Assembly: GCA_011523545.1 (NCBI GenBank)
Contig: WTGN01000022.1
Coordinates: 1 to 64,000 of the forward strand
Direction of reading: 5' to 3'
DNA from: Chloroflexota bacterium
GTDB taxonomy: Bacteria; Chloroflexota; Anaerolineae; Aggregatilineales; Phototrophicaceae
Length of the DNA: 64,000 nt
Shown: piece by piece, positions 8,593 to 17,517 of the stretch
Layout: each line of letters starts with the position of its first letter
Numbering within the stretch: the first letter of the stretch is position 1
Program-made: the position numbers and the translations under genes
The notes under the pieces: model-generated
What the model was told of the DNA's origin: nothing
The model's input: the letters and a program-made list of their open reading frames with translations, nothing else
Databases searched by the model: none

Positions 8593-9534
8593 TCAAGTCA
8601 GGACGGACTGAGCCAGCGCCGTCACCGCCTGCGCGCAGCCCCAGGACAAGGTATAACCGACCGCGCCATGGCCGTAATTGTGAATGACGGTCCCGCCGTT
8701 GGCCAGCGCTTCCGCCTCCAGGCGCACTTGATCGCGGCCCGGGCGCAAGCCGACGAATCCCCGCAAGACCTCCGCATCGGCCAGGCGCCTGTCTATGCGC
8801 GCGCAGCGCTCAATGATATCGGCCGACAGCGCCGGGTCAAGCGCCTGGTTCCAATTCCCCGCATCCTTGACCCCGCCTACCAACACGCCATCCGCCCGCG
8901 GGAAGATATGATCCACCGCTTCGTTGTCCATATAACCGACGCGAATCCCTTGCGCCGCCAGCAGCAGCGTTTGCCCGCGAATGGGGTAGACGCGCTCGTC
9001 TTTCGCCAAGTCTCTGGCGCCGACTCCCGTACAGTTGACCAGCAGCCCGCCCGCCTCGTCAGCCAGCTCCACCAGCGATTCAACCTTGCGCCGCTCAATC
9101 CGCCCGCCCGCGCTTTGAAACTGCTGGCGCAGGTATTCCAGGTATATCGGCGGCGCGACCATCGGCACATCCATCAGATATCCGTCTATCAACCCTGGCC
9201 GCATTTCATGCTTTGACAAGCGCTGGAAAAAAGGCAGGCGCTCGCGATACCATGGATCGGGGACCTTCTGCCCATAGACTTCGCGCATGCGCTGCAGCGT
9301 GACGCCGCTGCCCGCGATCTCAATTTGTCGCTGAAAATGCTCCAGCGTGGCCGCCGCCCAGGGTCGACTTCGCCTGTCGAGCCCCGAGCCGGACCAGACC
9401 GCGCCGGCGGCCATGGACGCAGTATGCTGCGGCAGGTCACGAGTGACAATGCGCACATCATACCCGGCAAGCTGCAAACTGCGCGCGCAGCTCAAGCCGG
9501 ATACGCCGCCGCCAATTACAGTGATGTCGCCCAT
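8593..9534 (-). CDS. DAO-type FAD-dependent oxidoreductase (D-amino acid oxidase-like)
   Basis: A 313-residue flavoenzyme. The N-terminal dinucleotide-binding motif is VIGGGVSGLSCARSL, followed by a DAO-like SMAAGAVW segment. The C-terminal region has LRGFVGLRPGRDQVRLE and NYGHGAVGYTLSWGCA, the second FAD-contacting block of D-amino acid and D-aspartate oxidases. It likely oxidises an amine or D-amino acid to the imino product and hydrogen peroxide. ATG at 9534 is chosen because the FAD motif begins a few residues later and AAGGG lies about eight bases upstream. First gene of the operon with RidA-like and LLM genes. No membrane segment seen. Confidence 0.87.
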   Translation of the reverse strand: MGDITVIGGGVSGLSCARSLQLAGYDVRIVTRDLPQHTASMAAGAVWSGSGLDRRSRPWAAATLEHFQRQIEIAGSGVTLQRMREVYGQKVPDPWYRERLPFFQRLSKHEMRPGLIDGYLMDVPMVAPPIYLEYLRQQFQSAGGRIERRKVESLVELADEAGGLLVNCTGVGARDLAKDERVYPIRGQTLLLAAQGIRVGYMDNEAVDHIFPRADGVLVGGVKDAGNWNQALDPALSADIIERCARIDRRLADAEVLRGFVGLRPGRDQVRLEAEALANGGTVIHNYGHGAVGYTLSWGCAQAVTALAQSVLT

Positions 9535-9719
9535 GAAAGCACCCTTGGCTAGCCGTCTCGCGCAATCAGATTTCGCTCTGACGGCAAAACCTCCGATTCT
9601 GGAGTCCTGAGGCGCGTATTCTAACATATTGGCTGGATAATTGTGCCGGCGGCATATCGTTGGAAAGCAAGGCCAACCAGCGTTAGACATGGCGCGTTCA
9701 AACCTCAAATCGATCTCGC

Positions 9720-9775
9720 CTGCTAAATGAACGGCTTCTGCGCCCTCTGTGTACGCTGTGGCGAATAGATATGAC
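9720..9775. repeat. short dispersed CTCTGTGTAC/GTGGCGAA repeat
   Basis: GCCCTCTGTGTACGCTGTGG with following CGAA (about 9736-9759) resembles the reverse complement of CGCCACAGAGGCACAGAGGC near 27329. Part of the 513-base gap 9535-10047, which otherwise holds only a possible small reading frame. Confidence 0.3.
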
Positions 9776-9884
9776 GCGATTGCCCCGCCCCCAAGGTATG
9801 CGGCATTGGCAAAACGCCGCGCTTGCGATATGTTTGTGCACTGATTGACCTGTCTTGCGCAACCGTGGCGAGATTACCAGCATC

Positions 9885-10040
9885 ATGGCGGCCCAGATCG
9901 ACCTGAGCTCGAACGGCGACGAACGCGACGCCCAAGTCGTCAATGGCGAGATCGTCAGGCAAGTCAACCCGCTGATCCAGGAAGGCCAGTGGCGCTCCGG
10001 CAAAGGCATGGCCTGCCCGTCGAGCACTAACCGGGAGTAA
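9885..10040 (+). CDS. possible small protein or gene remnant before the ATPase
   Basis: A 51-codon frame starting MAAQIDLSSNGDERD and ending seven bases before the ABC ATPase start. Its third-position G/C bias matches coding DNA here and its spacing suggests coupling. I recognise no family. The open frame can extend upstream to a TTG at 9855 but a stop lies at 9846. It may be the tail of a lost upstream gene (the expected permease or adaptor of the two ATPases is missing) or may not be a gene. Confidence 0.28.
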   Translation: MAAQIDLSSNGDERDAQVVNGEIVRQVNPLIQEGQWRSGKGMACPSSTNRE

Positions 10041-10047
10041 ATCAAAC

Positions 10048-11049
10048 ATGGCAACAAACGGCGCCTTTGTCATCTGCGACGACCTGTACAAGATCTTCAA
10101 AGTCGCCGATATAGAGGTCATGGCGCTGCAAGGGCTGGACCTGACCGTCAAGCAGGGCGAACTGGTCGGCGTAGTCGGCGCCAGCGGCAGCGGCAAAACA
10201 ACGCTGATGAACGTGCTCGGCGGCTTGACCCGCCCCTCCGCCGGCCAAGTCATCATCGACGGCAAAAATCTGCTCAAGCTCAGCACCCGCGATTTGACCA
10301 CCTATCGCCAAATTGAAGTTGGTTTTGTCTGGCAGCAGGGCAGCCGCAACCTCATCCCTTATCTATCCGCCTTGGACAATATCAAAATGCCGATGACGCT
10401 GGCGGGCGGCGCCGGCCGGCAAATTGATCAGCGCGCCCGCGAATTGATGGACCTGGTCGATCTTTCCGATCGCTACGACCACAAACCCATGCAACTCTCC
10501 GGCGGCGAACAGCAGCGCGTCGCCATCGCCGTCGCCTTGGCCAACGGGCCGAAACTGCTGCTGGCGGATGAACCAACGGGCGAGCTCGATTCCACCACCT
10601 CCGACCAGGTCTATGAGCTCTTCAAGAAGCTCAACCGCGACCTGGGCTTGACAATCTGCATCGTCAGCCATGATCCTGACGTCAAAGAACACGTCGGCCG
10701 CGTGGTCGCCATCCGCGATGGCAAGCTGGCCAGCGAAACGGTCAAGCGGCGTTCGCCAACGGCGGAGCAGCGCAGCGCCGAACAAAGCGAACGCTGGGAT
10801 GAACAGTTTGAAGAACTTATCGTGCTGGATTCGGCCGGCCGCTTGCAGATCCCGAAGCAATATCGGGAGCAGCTCGGCTTCGAAAACCGCGTCGAGATGG
10901 AAGTCAGCGAAGACGGCATCGTGATCCGACCAGCCAAAAACCTGGACGAGACATCATCGCAAGGCGAAATCCAACTCGAACGCGAGATTCCCTCAGGCGA
11001 GAACGGCACGCGCAACGGCCTCATCAGCCGCTTCCGGAGGAAGAAGTGA
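10048..11049 (+). CDS. ABC transporter ATPase (LolD/MacB type) with C-terminal AbrB-like domain
   Basis: A 333-residue ATPase of the lipoprotein/macrolide-efflux (LolD/MacB/FtsE) group. Walker [10 protein letters not shown] (44-52), Q-loop VWQQ (95-98), signature LSGGEQQ (151-157), Walker [13 protein letters not shown] (171-182) and the switch His in VSHD (207-210). About residues 258-300 read [29 protein letters not shown], resembling the SpoVT/AbrB swapped-hairpin domain, and a charged tail follows. Such a tail on an ABC ATPase could mediate dimerisation or DNA contact (inference). It is followed by a second ATPase, but no FtsX-type permease is in the window. Confidence 0.88.
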   Translation: MATNGAFVICDDLYKIFKVADIEVMALQGLDLTVKQGELVGVVGASGSGKTTLMNVLGGLTRPSAGQVIIDGKNLLKLSTRDLTTYRQIEVGFVWQQGSRNLIPYLSALDNIKMPMTLAGGAGRQIDQRARELMDLVDLSDRYDHKPMQLSGGEQQRVAIAVALANGPKLLLADEPTGELDSTTSDQVYELFKKLNRDLGLTICIVSHDPDVKEHVGRVVAIRDGKLASETVKRRSPTAEQRSAEQSERWDEQFEELIVLDSAGRLQIPKQYREQLGFENRVEMEVSEDGIVIRPAKNLDETSSQGEIQLEREIPSGENGTRNGLISRFRRKK

Positions 11050-11080
11050 ATATGCTGCCACCCGCCCTCAATGGCGAATC

Positions 11081-11154
11081 AGTAGGGGCGAGCCACTGGG
11101 TCGCCCGCCCGGCCAAAACGCAATCTGTAGGGGCGACTCGGTGAGTCGCCCGCC
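11081..11154. repeat. two family A palindromic repeats
   Basis: Two tandem copies in the gap between the ATPases: 11081-11109 (AGTAGGGGCGAGCC..GGGTCGCCCGCC) and 11126-11154 (TGTAGGGGCGACTCGGTGAG followed by TCGCCCGCC). Arms are self-complementary (GGCGACTC/GAGTCGCC). Confidence 0.8.
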
Positions 11155-11190
11155 AAAGCGAAACAGTTCTACCACCGTCCGGAGGAATCC

Positions 11191-11877
11191 ATGACCGATA
11201 AAGCAATCGCAGCTAGAGATGTCGGGCGCGTCTACCCGTCGGATTCCGGCGATGTGCACGCGCTTCGCAATGTTTCTTTTGAGGTCGAGCGCGGGCAATT
11301 TGTCGCCCTGCGCGGGCGTTCAGGCAGCGGTAAAACCACGCTGCTGAATTGCCTGGGCGGCCTCGACAATCCAACCAGCGGCGCGATTCTTATTCAAGGC
11401 ACAGACATCGCCGCCATGGAAGAGGTGGAGCGCACCCGCTGGCGGCGCGAAAGCATCGGCTTCGTCTTCCAACAGATGGGCTTGCTGCATAGCTTTTCCG
11501 CCTATGAGAACCTGGATGTGATGGCGCGCTTGGGCAATGTGCCGCGCCGCGACCGGCCCCGCCGCATCTTCGATACGCTTGAGCGCGTTGGCCTGCGGGA
11601 TTATTTCGACCACCGGCCTTACGAGATGTCCGGCGGGCAGCAGCAGCGCATCGCCATCGCCCGCGCCTTGGTCACCGAGCCGGATTTGATCCTGGCGGAT
11701 GAGCCGACCAGCGAGCTGGATAGCGACACGACTCACGAAGTGCTGTCCGTCCTGCAAGACTTTGTGCGCCGCAAAGGCTTGTCCATCTTGCTATCCAGCC
11801 ACGACCCTATCGCCGATGACTATGCCGATCGCGTCATAAACCTTGTCGACGGTCAGATCAATGAGCGGGCGGGCTAG
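11191..11877 (+). CDS. ABC transporter ATPase (LolD/MacB type)
   Basis: A 228-residue stand-alone ATPase, standard length for the LolD/MacB/FtsE group. Walker [11 protein letters not shown]-loop FVFQQMG, signature [15 protein letters not shown], Walker [13 protein letters not shown] and switch His in SSHDP. A strong GGAGGA lies about seven bases before the ATG. It differs from the preceding ATPase by lacking the C-terminal extra domain, so the pair may form a heterodimer or serve two permeases; neither is encoded nearby. Its 3' end overlaps the start of the secreted FG-GAP protein by 17 bases, linking it to the export-related genes downstream. Confidence 0.9.
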   Translation: MTDKAIAARDVGRVYPSDSGDVHALRNVSFEVERGQFVALRGRSGSGKTTLLNCLGGLDNPTSGAILIQGTDIAAMEEVERTRWRRESIGFVFQQMGLLHSFSAYENLDVMARLGNVPRRDRPRRIFDTLERVGLRDYFDHRPYEMSGGQQQRIAIARALVTEPDLILADEPTSELDSDTTHEVLSVLQDFVRRKGLSILLSSHDPIADDYADRVINLVDGQINERAG

Positions 11878-13552
11878 CCGCATCGCGCTCAAATTCAGGG
11901 CGCTCGCCGTCGTCTTGCTGCTGGGCGCGCAACTCTGCCACGCCTTTGATGACACCTTCCTTTTCCACGATGTCAGCGCGCCGGCCGGCATTCAGGCGAC
12001 GCATCGCGGCATCTGGAACGAAAATGTGCCGGTCCCCTATGACGACGGCTACATGGCGGCCGGCTCGGCCTGGGCTGATTATGACAAGGACGGCTGGGTC
12101 GATCTCTTCGTCACCGGCAACCTCGATCCCAACGTGCTCTACCGCAACAATGGCGACGGCAGTTTCACCGTTTCAGATTTCGCCGGGCCGCTCGCCATCC
12201 CTGAATTCCCAAGCGGCGGCGCGGTCTGGGCCGATTATGACAACGACGGCTGGCGCGATCTTTATGTGCTGAACATGGGCCCCAACAAGCTCTTTCGCAA
12301 TCTCGCGGGCGCCGGCTTCGCCGATGTGACCTTGGCGGCCGGCCTGGGCGATATCGGCAAAGGCACGTCAGCCGCCTGGGGCGATTATGATGAAGACGGC
12401 CATCTCGATCTTTATGTGGCGAACTGGTCATGCTATCCGGAGTGCGAGCTCCTCGATTTTTCCCGCAGCCGCGATGTCCTGTATCACAACAACGGCGACG
12501 GCAGCTTCACCGATGTCTCCGGCCTTTTAGGTTTCGAGCCACTGTTGGGCGCCGGCTTCGCTGTCAGTTGGCTGGACTATGACGATGATCGCGACCTTGA
12601 TCTCTATGTGGTGAACGACAAAGTGATCAATGCGGTCGGCAACCTCTTGTGGCGCAACGACGGGCCGGGCTGCGGCGGCTGGTGCTTCACCGATGTCTCC
12701 GCGCTCGCCGGAGCCGATTCCGTCGTGCACGGCATGGGCTTGGCGACCGGGGATTATGACAACGATGGCGACCTGGACCTCTACTATTCCAACATGGTTG
12801 GCGCCATGGTTCTGCTGGAGAATCAAGGAGACGGCGCCTTCGAAGACAGCAGCGACTACGCCGGCGTCGCCTATCGCACAGGCACGTCGGTCGGCTGGGG
12901 CGCCGCTTTCTTCGACTATGACAATGACGGCTGGCTCGATCTGTATCTGGCCGCCACCGGCATCACAGCCGTTTCCAACCCCCGCGCCTTTTCGCCCGAG
13001 ACGCCGGATGAGCTTTACAGCATGCCACCGGAATACGCCTCGGGCGGTTTGCACTTTCCCTATCCCGATATGCTGTATCACAATGAGCGCGATGGCAGCT
13101 TCCGCGCGATCGACCATAAACTGTTTGGCGCTGAAAGCAAGCCGACTATGGGCTTCAGCACCGCCGATTATGACCGCGACGGCCGCGTCGACTTCGCCTT
13201 GACCTGGTGGAATGAAGGGCATGGCCTCTTCCGGAACACCGCCTACGCCGGCAAGACGAATAACTGGGTCGCCTTCGAGCTTGAAGGCGGCGGGTCGCTT
13301 GACCGCGACGCCATTGGCACGCGAGTGCGGGTTGTCACTGATGATGGCCTGTCGCAGACGCGGGAGTTGAAGTCGGGCTCAAGCCTGGGCGCGGGCAACG
13401 AACTGCTGCTTCACTTCGGCCTGGGCGATGCGGAAATCACGCGCGTCATCGTCAGCTGGCTCAACGGCGAGTTTCACGAGTACACTAACGTGCCGCTGAA
13501 TCAGCGCTGCCGAATCACCTGGCAGGAAATGGATTGCTCGCCCTCGGGCTGA
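11861..13552 (+). CDS. secreted FG-GAP/VCBS repeat protein with ASPIC/UnbV domain
   Basis: A 563-residue exported protein (CRTAC1-like). ATG at 11861 gives a clean signal peptide (FRALAVVLLLGAQLCHA). Seven calcium-loop motifs of the integrin-like propeller type are visible: DYDKDGWVDL, DYDNDGWRDL, DYDEDGHLDL, DYDDDRDLDL, DYDNDGDLDL, DYDNDGWLDL and DYDRDGRVDF, predicting a calcium-stabilised beta-propeller. The last about 90 residues (NNWVAFELEGGG, GTRVRVVTDDG, LLLHFGLGDAEITRVIVSWL) are an ASPIC/UnbV domain. The function is unknown; such proteins are extracellular or surface-bound. It overlaps the upstream ATPase by 17 bases. Confidence 0.9.
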   Translation: MSGRASRIALKFRALAVVLLLGAQLCHAFDDTFLFHDVSAPAGIQATHRGIWNENVPVPYDDGYMAAGSAWADYDKDGWVDLFVTGNLDPNVLYRNNGDGSFTVSDFAGPLAIPEFPSGGAVWADYDNDGWRDLYVLNMGPNKLFRNLAGAGFADVTLAAGLGDIGKGTSAAWGDYDEDGHLDLYVANWSCYPECELLDFSRSRDVLYHNNGDGSFTDVSGLLGFEPLLGAGFAVSWLDYDDDRDLDLYVVNDKVINAVGNLLWRNDGPGCGGWCFTDVSALAGADSVVHGMGLATGDYDNDGDLDLYYSNMVGAMVLLENQGDGAFEDSSDYAGVAYRTGTSVGWGAAFFDYDNDGWLDLYLAATGITAVSNPRAFSPETPDELYSMPPEYASGGLHFPYPDMLYHNERDGSFRAIDHKLFGAESKPTMGFSTADYDRDGRVDFALTWWNEGHGLFRNTAYAGKTNNWVAFELEGGGSLDRDAIGTRVRVVTDDGLSQTRELKSGSSLGAGNELLLHFGLGDAEITRVIVSWLNGEFHEYTNVPLNQRCRITWQEMDCSPSG

Positions 13553-13608
13553 CAGGCGCGCGGCAGCGCAAGCGATTGTCTGACTCAAAGAAACAGTTTG
13601 CGAAGAAG

Positions 13609-13650
13609 GCTCCCCTCCCTGATGCTTCGGGGAGGGGCCGGGGGAGGGGT
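13609..13650. repeat. family B hairpin repeat
   Basis: CTCCCCTCCCTGATGCTTCG followed by GGGAGGGG-type arms; forms a hairpin and overlaps the ribosome-binding region of the next gene (ATG 13657), so it could affect its translation. Confidence 0.75.
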
Positions 13651-13656
13651 TGGAAG

Positions 13657-14670
13657 ATGGCGGTTCAGAATTCTCGTCACATATTTCGCACGATTGCTTC
13701 AGTGTGTTTGTTGATGGCCTGCCTGCCGGCAGTTGTCAGGGCCCATCAGCCCTTCTGTGAATTTGCCGATCTGACGGCCGAGGCGCCCTGGCAGGTACCG
13801 AACCCGGCGATCTCCTACGCCTATTTCGGCAACGTCTACCCGGCCTGGGATATTGATTATTTCGCTTTCGACGCAAAAGCCGGGCAATCTGTCTTGCTCA
13901 GCTTGAGCATACCCGCCAAGGACGAGAACGACGCGGACATCTATGCGCCATTGATGGCTGTGATTGGTCCCGGCTTGCCCGGCGACCTGCCGCCGGATTT
14001 GCCCGAAGGTATTGATGTGCCGGCCGGCGCGGGCGCGCTCATGGTCGAGCTGGGCGACGAGCCCCGCTATTTCTATGAACGGTTCGGGCGCGTCCATTTC
14101 TGGAACTACGATGACGACTTCTTCCGCGCGCCGCAGGCCGGCCGATACACCGTCGCCCTCTGGCACCCGGACAGGCGAATCGGGCGCTACACCTTCGTCA
14201 TCGGCCAGCGCGAAGAATGGGGCGGCGATCTCGAATGCTTCATGGCCTACAATATGTATTGGACACCGCTCATCGAAGGCGCCAATCCATACCGCGACAC
14301 GCCGATGGACGATTTGATGCAGGACCCCAGCCGGGTCATTAACCTTGACCCGTCCGATGCCCCATCCATTAACTTGCAAGTCTACGCCCTCGCCGACGGC
14401 AGCTACAATCTGCAGATTGAAACCAGCAACTTCACCTTTACGCCACAAAACATTGACATGGCGCCGGTCATTGGGGAGGGGCACGCCCACCTGTATGTCG
14501 ACGGCGTAAAACTCGCCCGGCTCTATGGCGAGTGGCATCATCTGCCCACGCTGCCACCCGACGCCGAAGTGCTGACCGTCTCCCTTTACGCCAACAATCA
14601 TCAAGGTTTCGCCGTGGATGGACAGATCATTTCCGCTACCGTCCGCCTGGCCGACCTGAATGGCGGCTGA
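13657..14670 (+). CDS. secreted protein of unknown function
   Basis: A 337-residue exported protein. ATG at 13657 starts a signal peptide (RTIASVCLLMACLPAVVRA). The mature part has an acidic and aromatic composition; blocks such as YPAWDIDYFAFDAKAGQSVL and AGRYTVALWHPDRRIGRYTF resemble pre-peptidase/bacterial PPC-like beta-sandwiches, and the C-terminal part (ASPINLQV-like, HAHLYVDGVKLARLYGEW) looks like a second beta domain. I do not assign a family. It follows the FG-GAP protein by 104 bases and its stop overlaps the next start (TGATG), so the two secreted proteins and the kinase are probably co-transcribed. Confidence 0.75.
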   Translation: MAVQNSRHIFRTIASVCLLMACLPAVVRAHQPFCEFADLTAEAPWQVPNPAISYAYFGNVYPAWDIDYFAFDAKAGQSVLLSLSIPAKDENDADIYAPLMAVIGPGLPGDLPPDLPEGIDVPAGAGALMVELGDEPRYFYERFGRVHFWNYDDDFFRAPQAGRYTVALWHPDRRIGRYTFVIGQREEWGGDLECFMAYNMYWTPLIEGANPYRDTPMDDLMQDPSRVINLDPSDAPSINLQVYALADGSYNLQIETSNFTFTPQNIDMAPVIGEGHAHLYVDGVKLARLYGEWHHLPTLPPDAEVLTVSLYANNHQGFAVDGQIISATVRLADLNGG

Positions 14671-15764
14671 TGCCACCCGAAGTGACCGTCGCCGGGCATA
14701 TCGCGCTGGATATCTTGCCGGACATGGCTTCGCTGAGGCCCGAGCAGGTCATCGACGCCGGCAAAGTCTATGAAATCGGCCGCATATCATATTCGACCGG
14801 CGGCGCCGTGTCCAACACCGGCCTGGCCCTGCATCAGTTGGGCGTGAAGGTCGGCTTGCAAGCCATCGTCGGCGATGACTGGGTCGGCCGTGCCATCATC
14901 GACTACGTGCGCGGATTCGGCCCGCGCCTCGCCGATCACATCCGGACCCTGCCCAAAGGCGCGAGCCCCTACACTGTCGTCATTGAACCGCAGCACAACG
15001 ACCGCACCCTGCTGACCCACACGGGCGTCTACAATCACTACTCGCTGGCGGACATCGACCTCGATCAAGTCGCCGGCTGCAAGCTGTTCCACCTGGGTTA
15101 TCCGACGCTTTTGCCACGCCTGTTCGCCGATGATGGCGTCCGCTTGCGCGATGTTCTGCGCGCAGTCAAAGATTTGGGCGTCATCACGTCTATTGACATG
15201 TCGCTGCCGCCGCCCGATTCGCCGAGCGGGCGCGCCGATTGGCGGGCCATCCTGAGGCGCTGCCTTCACCTGATAGACATTTTCCTGCCCAGCATTGAAG
15301 AGATCATGTTTATGCTGCGGCCTGCTGATCTGGCGGCCTCGGGCGCCCGGCTGCTGGATTCACTGACTGCCGAATACCTGGCGGGTTTGGCGGATGAGCT
15401 GCTGGCATTGGGCACCGGCATCGTTGGCTTCAAGCTGGGCGAGCGCGGCCTATTTCTGCGCTGTTCCGTTGACCGGTCGCGCTTGGCATTCTTGTCGTCC
15501 ATCGGCCAATCGCCAGCTGATTGGGCGGGCGTACAATGCTGGCATCCCGCCTTCCAGGTGAGCGTCGCCGGGACGACAGGCGCGGGCGATGCCGCCTATG
15601 CCGGTCTGCAGGCGGCTATGATTCGCGGTCTGGGGCCAGAAGCCTGCACGCGTTTTGCCTGCGCCGTGGCTGCCTGCAACATTGAAGCGGCCGACGCGAC
15701 CACCGGCGTCCGCAGCTGGGAAGCGACGCAAGCGCGCATCGCCGCTGGCTGGGCGACGCGTTAG
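14670..15764 (+). CDS. PfkB family carbohydrate kinase
   Basis: A 364-residue ribokinase-superfamily kinase, phosphorylating a sugar or nucleoside with ATP. The N-terminus VAGHIALDILPDM and the glycine-rich YSTGGAVSNTGLALHQLG block are family signature 1; signature 2, AGTTGAGDAAYAGLQAA near residue 300, contains the catalytic Asp of GAGD. The substrate cannot be read from sequence. The ATG overlaps the upstream stop by one base. It ends convergently with the MFS gene, 64 bases apart. Confidence 0.88.
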   Translation: MPPEVTVAGHIALDILPDMASLRPEQVIDAGKVYEIGRISYSTGGAVSNTGLALHQLGVKVGLQAIVGDDWVGRAIIDYVRGFGPRLADHIRTLPKGASPYTVVIEPQHNDRTLLTHTGVYNHYSLADIDLDQVAGCKLFHLGYPTLLPRLFADDGVRLRDVLRAVKDLGVITSIDMSLPPPDSPSGRADWRAILRRCLHLIDIFLPSIEEIMFMLRPADLAASGARLLDSLTAEYLAGLADELLALGTGIVGFKLGERGLFLRCSVDRSRLAFLSSIGQSPADWAGVQCWHPAFQVSVAGTTGAGDAAYAGLQAAMIRGLGPEACTRFACAVAACNIEAADATTGVRSWEATQARIAAGWATR

Positions 15765-15828
15765 CATTCCCTCGCGAAAACATGCGCCAAATTGCGCGTC
15801 TTTCGGCGGGTGGCATGATTGGTCGCGC

Positions 15829-17061
15829 TTAGAAATGTCCAAGCTCCCGCTTGGGCAGCAGCCAGATCAAGACGATGGACAGCAAACTGAATCCGCAAGC
15901 CAGCATCAGCACCGGGTTATAGGAGCCAAAAGCATCGAAGAGCAGGCCGGCGGCGAAGGGAGACATTGTGCCCGCCAGCGTCAGGAAGATGACCATCGAG
16001 CTGCTGATGCGGCCGTAGTGGCTGGTCCCGTACCTATCGGCCACCATCAGCGGCCGTGTGAGCGTGTGCGTGCCGATGGCCATGCCAAAGAGCGCGACGA
16101 ACAAGACGATCAACAGGGGCGCGCTGCCCAGGAGCAGGATCGCCAATGAGATGGTCAGCAGGATGAAGACGCCGGTCGCCATAGCGCGGCTGGAGAAGCG
16201 CGTTTCAATCGGCGCGAAGATCATGCGCCCGACGACTTGCATGACGCCTATGGAGCCGCTGGCCAGGGCGGCGCTGCCCGGCTGGATATTGACGCTGATG
16301 AGCAGGGGAATGAAATGGATGCGCACGGCGTAAATGCTCAGCGTCGACAGGGCGAAAGCGAGCGTGAGCAGCCAGAAGTAACGGGAGCGCAGCACCGCGC
16401 GCAGATCGATCGCCGGCTGGTCGCTCGGTTCGGTCGCGGCGGTTTCGCCATCCATTTCCAGCCCCAGGTCAGCCGGCTTGCCGCGCAGGAATAGGGCGTG
16501 CAATGGAATTGTGATCGCGCCCAGTATAAGGCCCAGGATCATGATCGCCCCGCGCCAGCCATGCGCCTCCAACAGGGCATGAGACAGCGGCGTGAAAATG
16601 GTGCTGGAGAAGCCGGCGATGAAGGTCAAAACAGCCATAGCCCGGCCGCGCTTATGCTTGAACCATGACGCGATGACGGCGAAGGCGGGCTCGTAGAGAA
16701 TCGCGGCGCCGAAGAAGCCCATCAGCGCCATGACCAGTATAAGTTCGTGAAAACTGCCCACGCGAGACCAGAGCAGCACTGTGATGGTCGCGCCGGCTGA
16801 GCCCGCCGTCATCAGCAAGCGGGAGCCATGTTTATCCAGCCAATAACCTACGGGCAGGGCGACCAGGCCGGTGATGAGCAGGGACAAGGAAAATGCGCCG
16901 GAGATTTCGCCGCGCGTCCAGCCGAATTCGGCTTCCATCGGCGCGATGAATACGGGAAAGGCATAAAAGAGCACCCCGAACGAAACGGTCTCGGTGATGG
17001 CGAGGACCAGGGCAATGGTCCAGCCGTAGTAAAGTGGTTCTCGCCCTAGAAAGCGTTTCAT
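15829..17061 (-). CDS. MFS transporter (OFA/monocarboxylate-like)
   Basis: A 410-residue integral membrane protein with about 12 hydrophobic segments and a central loop near residue 190-210 (GKPADLGLEMDGETAATEPS), typical of the major facilitator superfamily. The N-terminal YYGWTIALVLAITETVSFGV and FGWTRGEISGAFSL text matches the oxalate/formate and monocarboxylate group, so organic acid transport is plausible but unproven. ATG at 17061 is chosen because family proteins begin with a similar short basic leader. A promoter with an overlapping palindrome lies at 17095-17140. Confidence 0.87.
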   Translation of the reverse strand: MKRFLGREPLYYGWTIALVLAITETVSFGVLFYAFPVFIAPMEAEFGWTRGEISGAFSLSLLITGLVALPVGYWLDKHGSRLLMTAGSAGATITVLLWSRVGSFHELILVMALMGFFGAAILYEPAFAVIASWFKHKRGRAMAVLTFIAGFSSTIFTPLSHALLEAHGWRGAIMILGLILGAITIPLHALFLRGKPADLGLEMDGETAATEPSDQPAIDLRAVLRSRYFWLLTLAFALSTLSIYAVRIHFIPLLISVNIQPGSAALASGSIGVMQVVGRMIFAPIETRFSSRAMATGVFILLTISLAILLLGSAPLLIVLFVALFGMAIGTHTLTRPLMVADRYGTSHYGRISSSMVIFLTLAGTMSPFAAGLLFDAFGSYNPVLMLACGFSLLSIVLIWLLPKRELGHF

Positions 17062-17094
17062 GCGCCGAGGGTTGCCGGTTACATGCTGCTTCGA

Positions 17095-17140
17095 ATTATT
17101 GAAGAATATCGCCAAGTGTCCATATCTCATATGGCGATAT
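17095..17140 (-). promoter_or_regulatory. MFS promoter with overlapping palindromic operator
   Basis: On the minus strand TGGACA (17117-17122) and AATAAT (17095-17100) are spaced 16 bases. The palindrome CCATATCTCATATGG (17120-17134) covers the -35, and a wider 9-base inverted repeat ATATCGCCA (17106-17114)/TGGCGATAT (17132-17140) brackets it. This is the layout of a repressor site (inference). Confidence 0.55.
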
Positions 17141-17141
17141 C

Positions 17142-17370
17142 TGTAGAGGCGACTTATCTAGTCGCCCGAAAGCGCATTATTTGGCTGCGACGGGCGACGA
17201 GGTGGGTCGCCTCTGTTTACGTTGCGGGCAGCCAACCCCACCCCCCGGCCTCCTCGCCATCTCTATGGCGAGCATCCAGCGAGCTAGGGAGGGGGAGCTT
17301 TTCACGGCGGGACGCAAGGAATTTTGAGTGGGCCGCGGCACTGTCGCGCGTGTGTCTACACGCTCCCACC
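17142..17370. repeat. family A pair and composite family B repeat
   Basis: Family A copies at 17142-17168 and 17189-17214, then a composite family B element 17219-17363: GTTGCGGGCAGCCAACCCCA, nested palindrome CTCGCCATCTCTATGGCGAG (17253-17272), GGGAGGGGGAGC, GGCGGGACGCAAG, ATTTTGAGTGGGC and the GCGTGTGTCTACACGC palindrome (17348-17363). A relative with the same order of blocks is at 61809-61928. Confidence 0.7.
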
Positions 17371-17448
17371 ATGGAGAATCAATTAATTCCTGTGCGCCAT
17401 GATGCGACTCGCGCGGTGAACGCTACGATGCAGACTATGTCGCAATTT

Positions 17449-17476
17449 TTGCCAGCAGGCCGCTTTTCAATCTAAA
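17449..17476 (+). promoter_or_regulatory. putative promoter of the BtrH_N gene
   Basis: TTGCCA (17449-17454), 16-base spacer, TCTAAA (17471-17476), about 41 bases before the ATG at 17518. Confidence 0.35.
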
Positions 17477-17517
17477 CTGGAAGGGACAAACAAGCGAACT
17501 ACAGAAAGCGCGACCCC

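Noticed and set aside
13534..13656. N-terminal extension of the secreted protein at 13657
   Set aside because: The added residues are read through a family B repeat and would bury the signal peptide.
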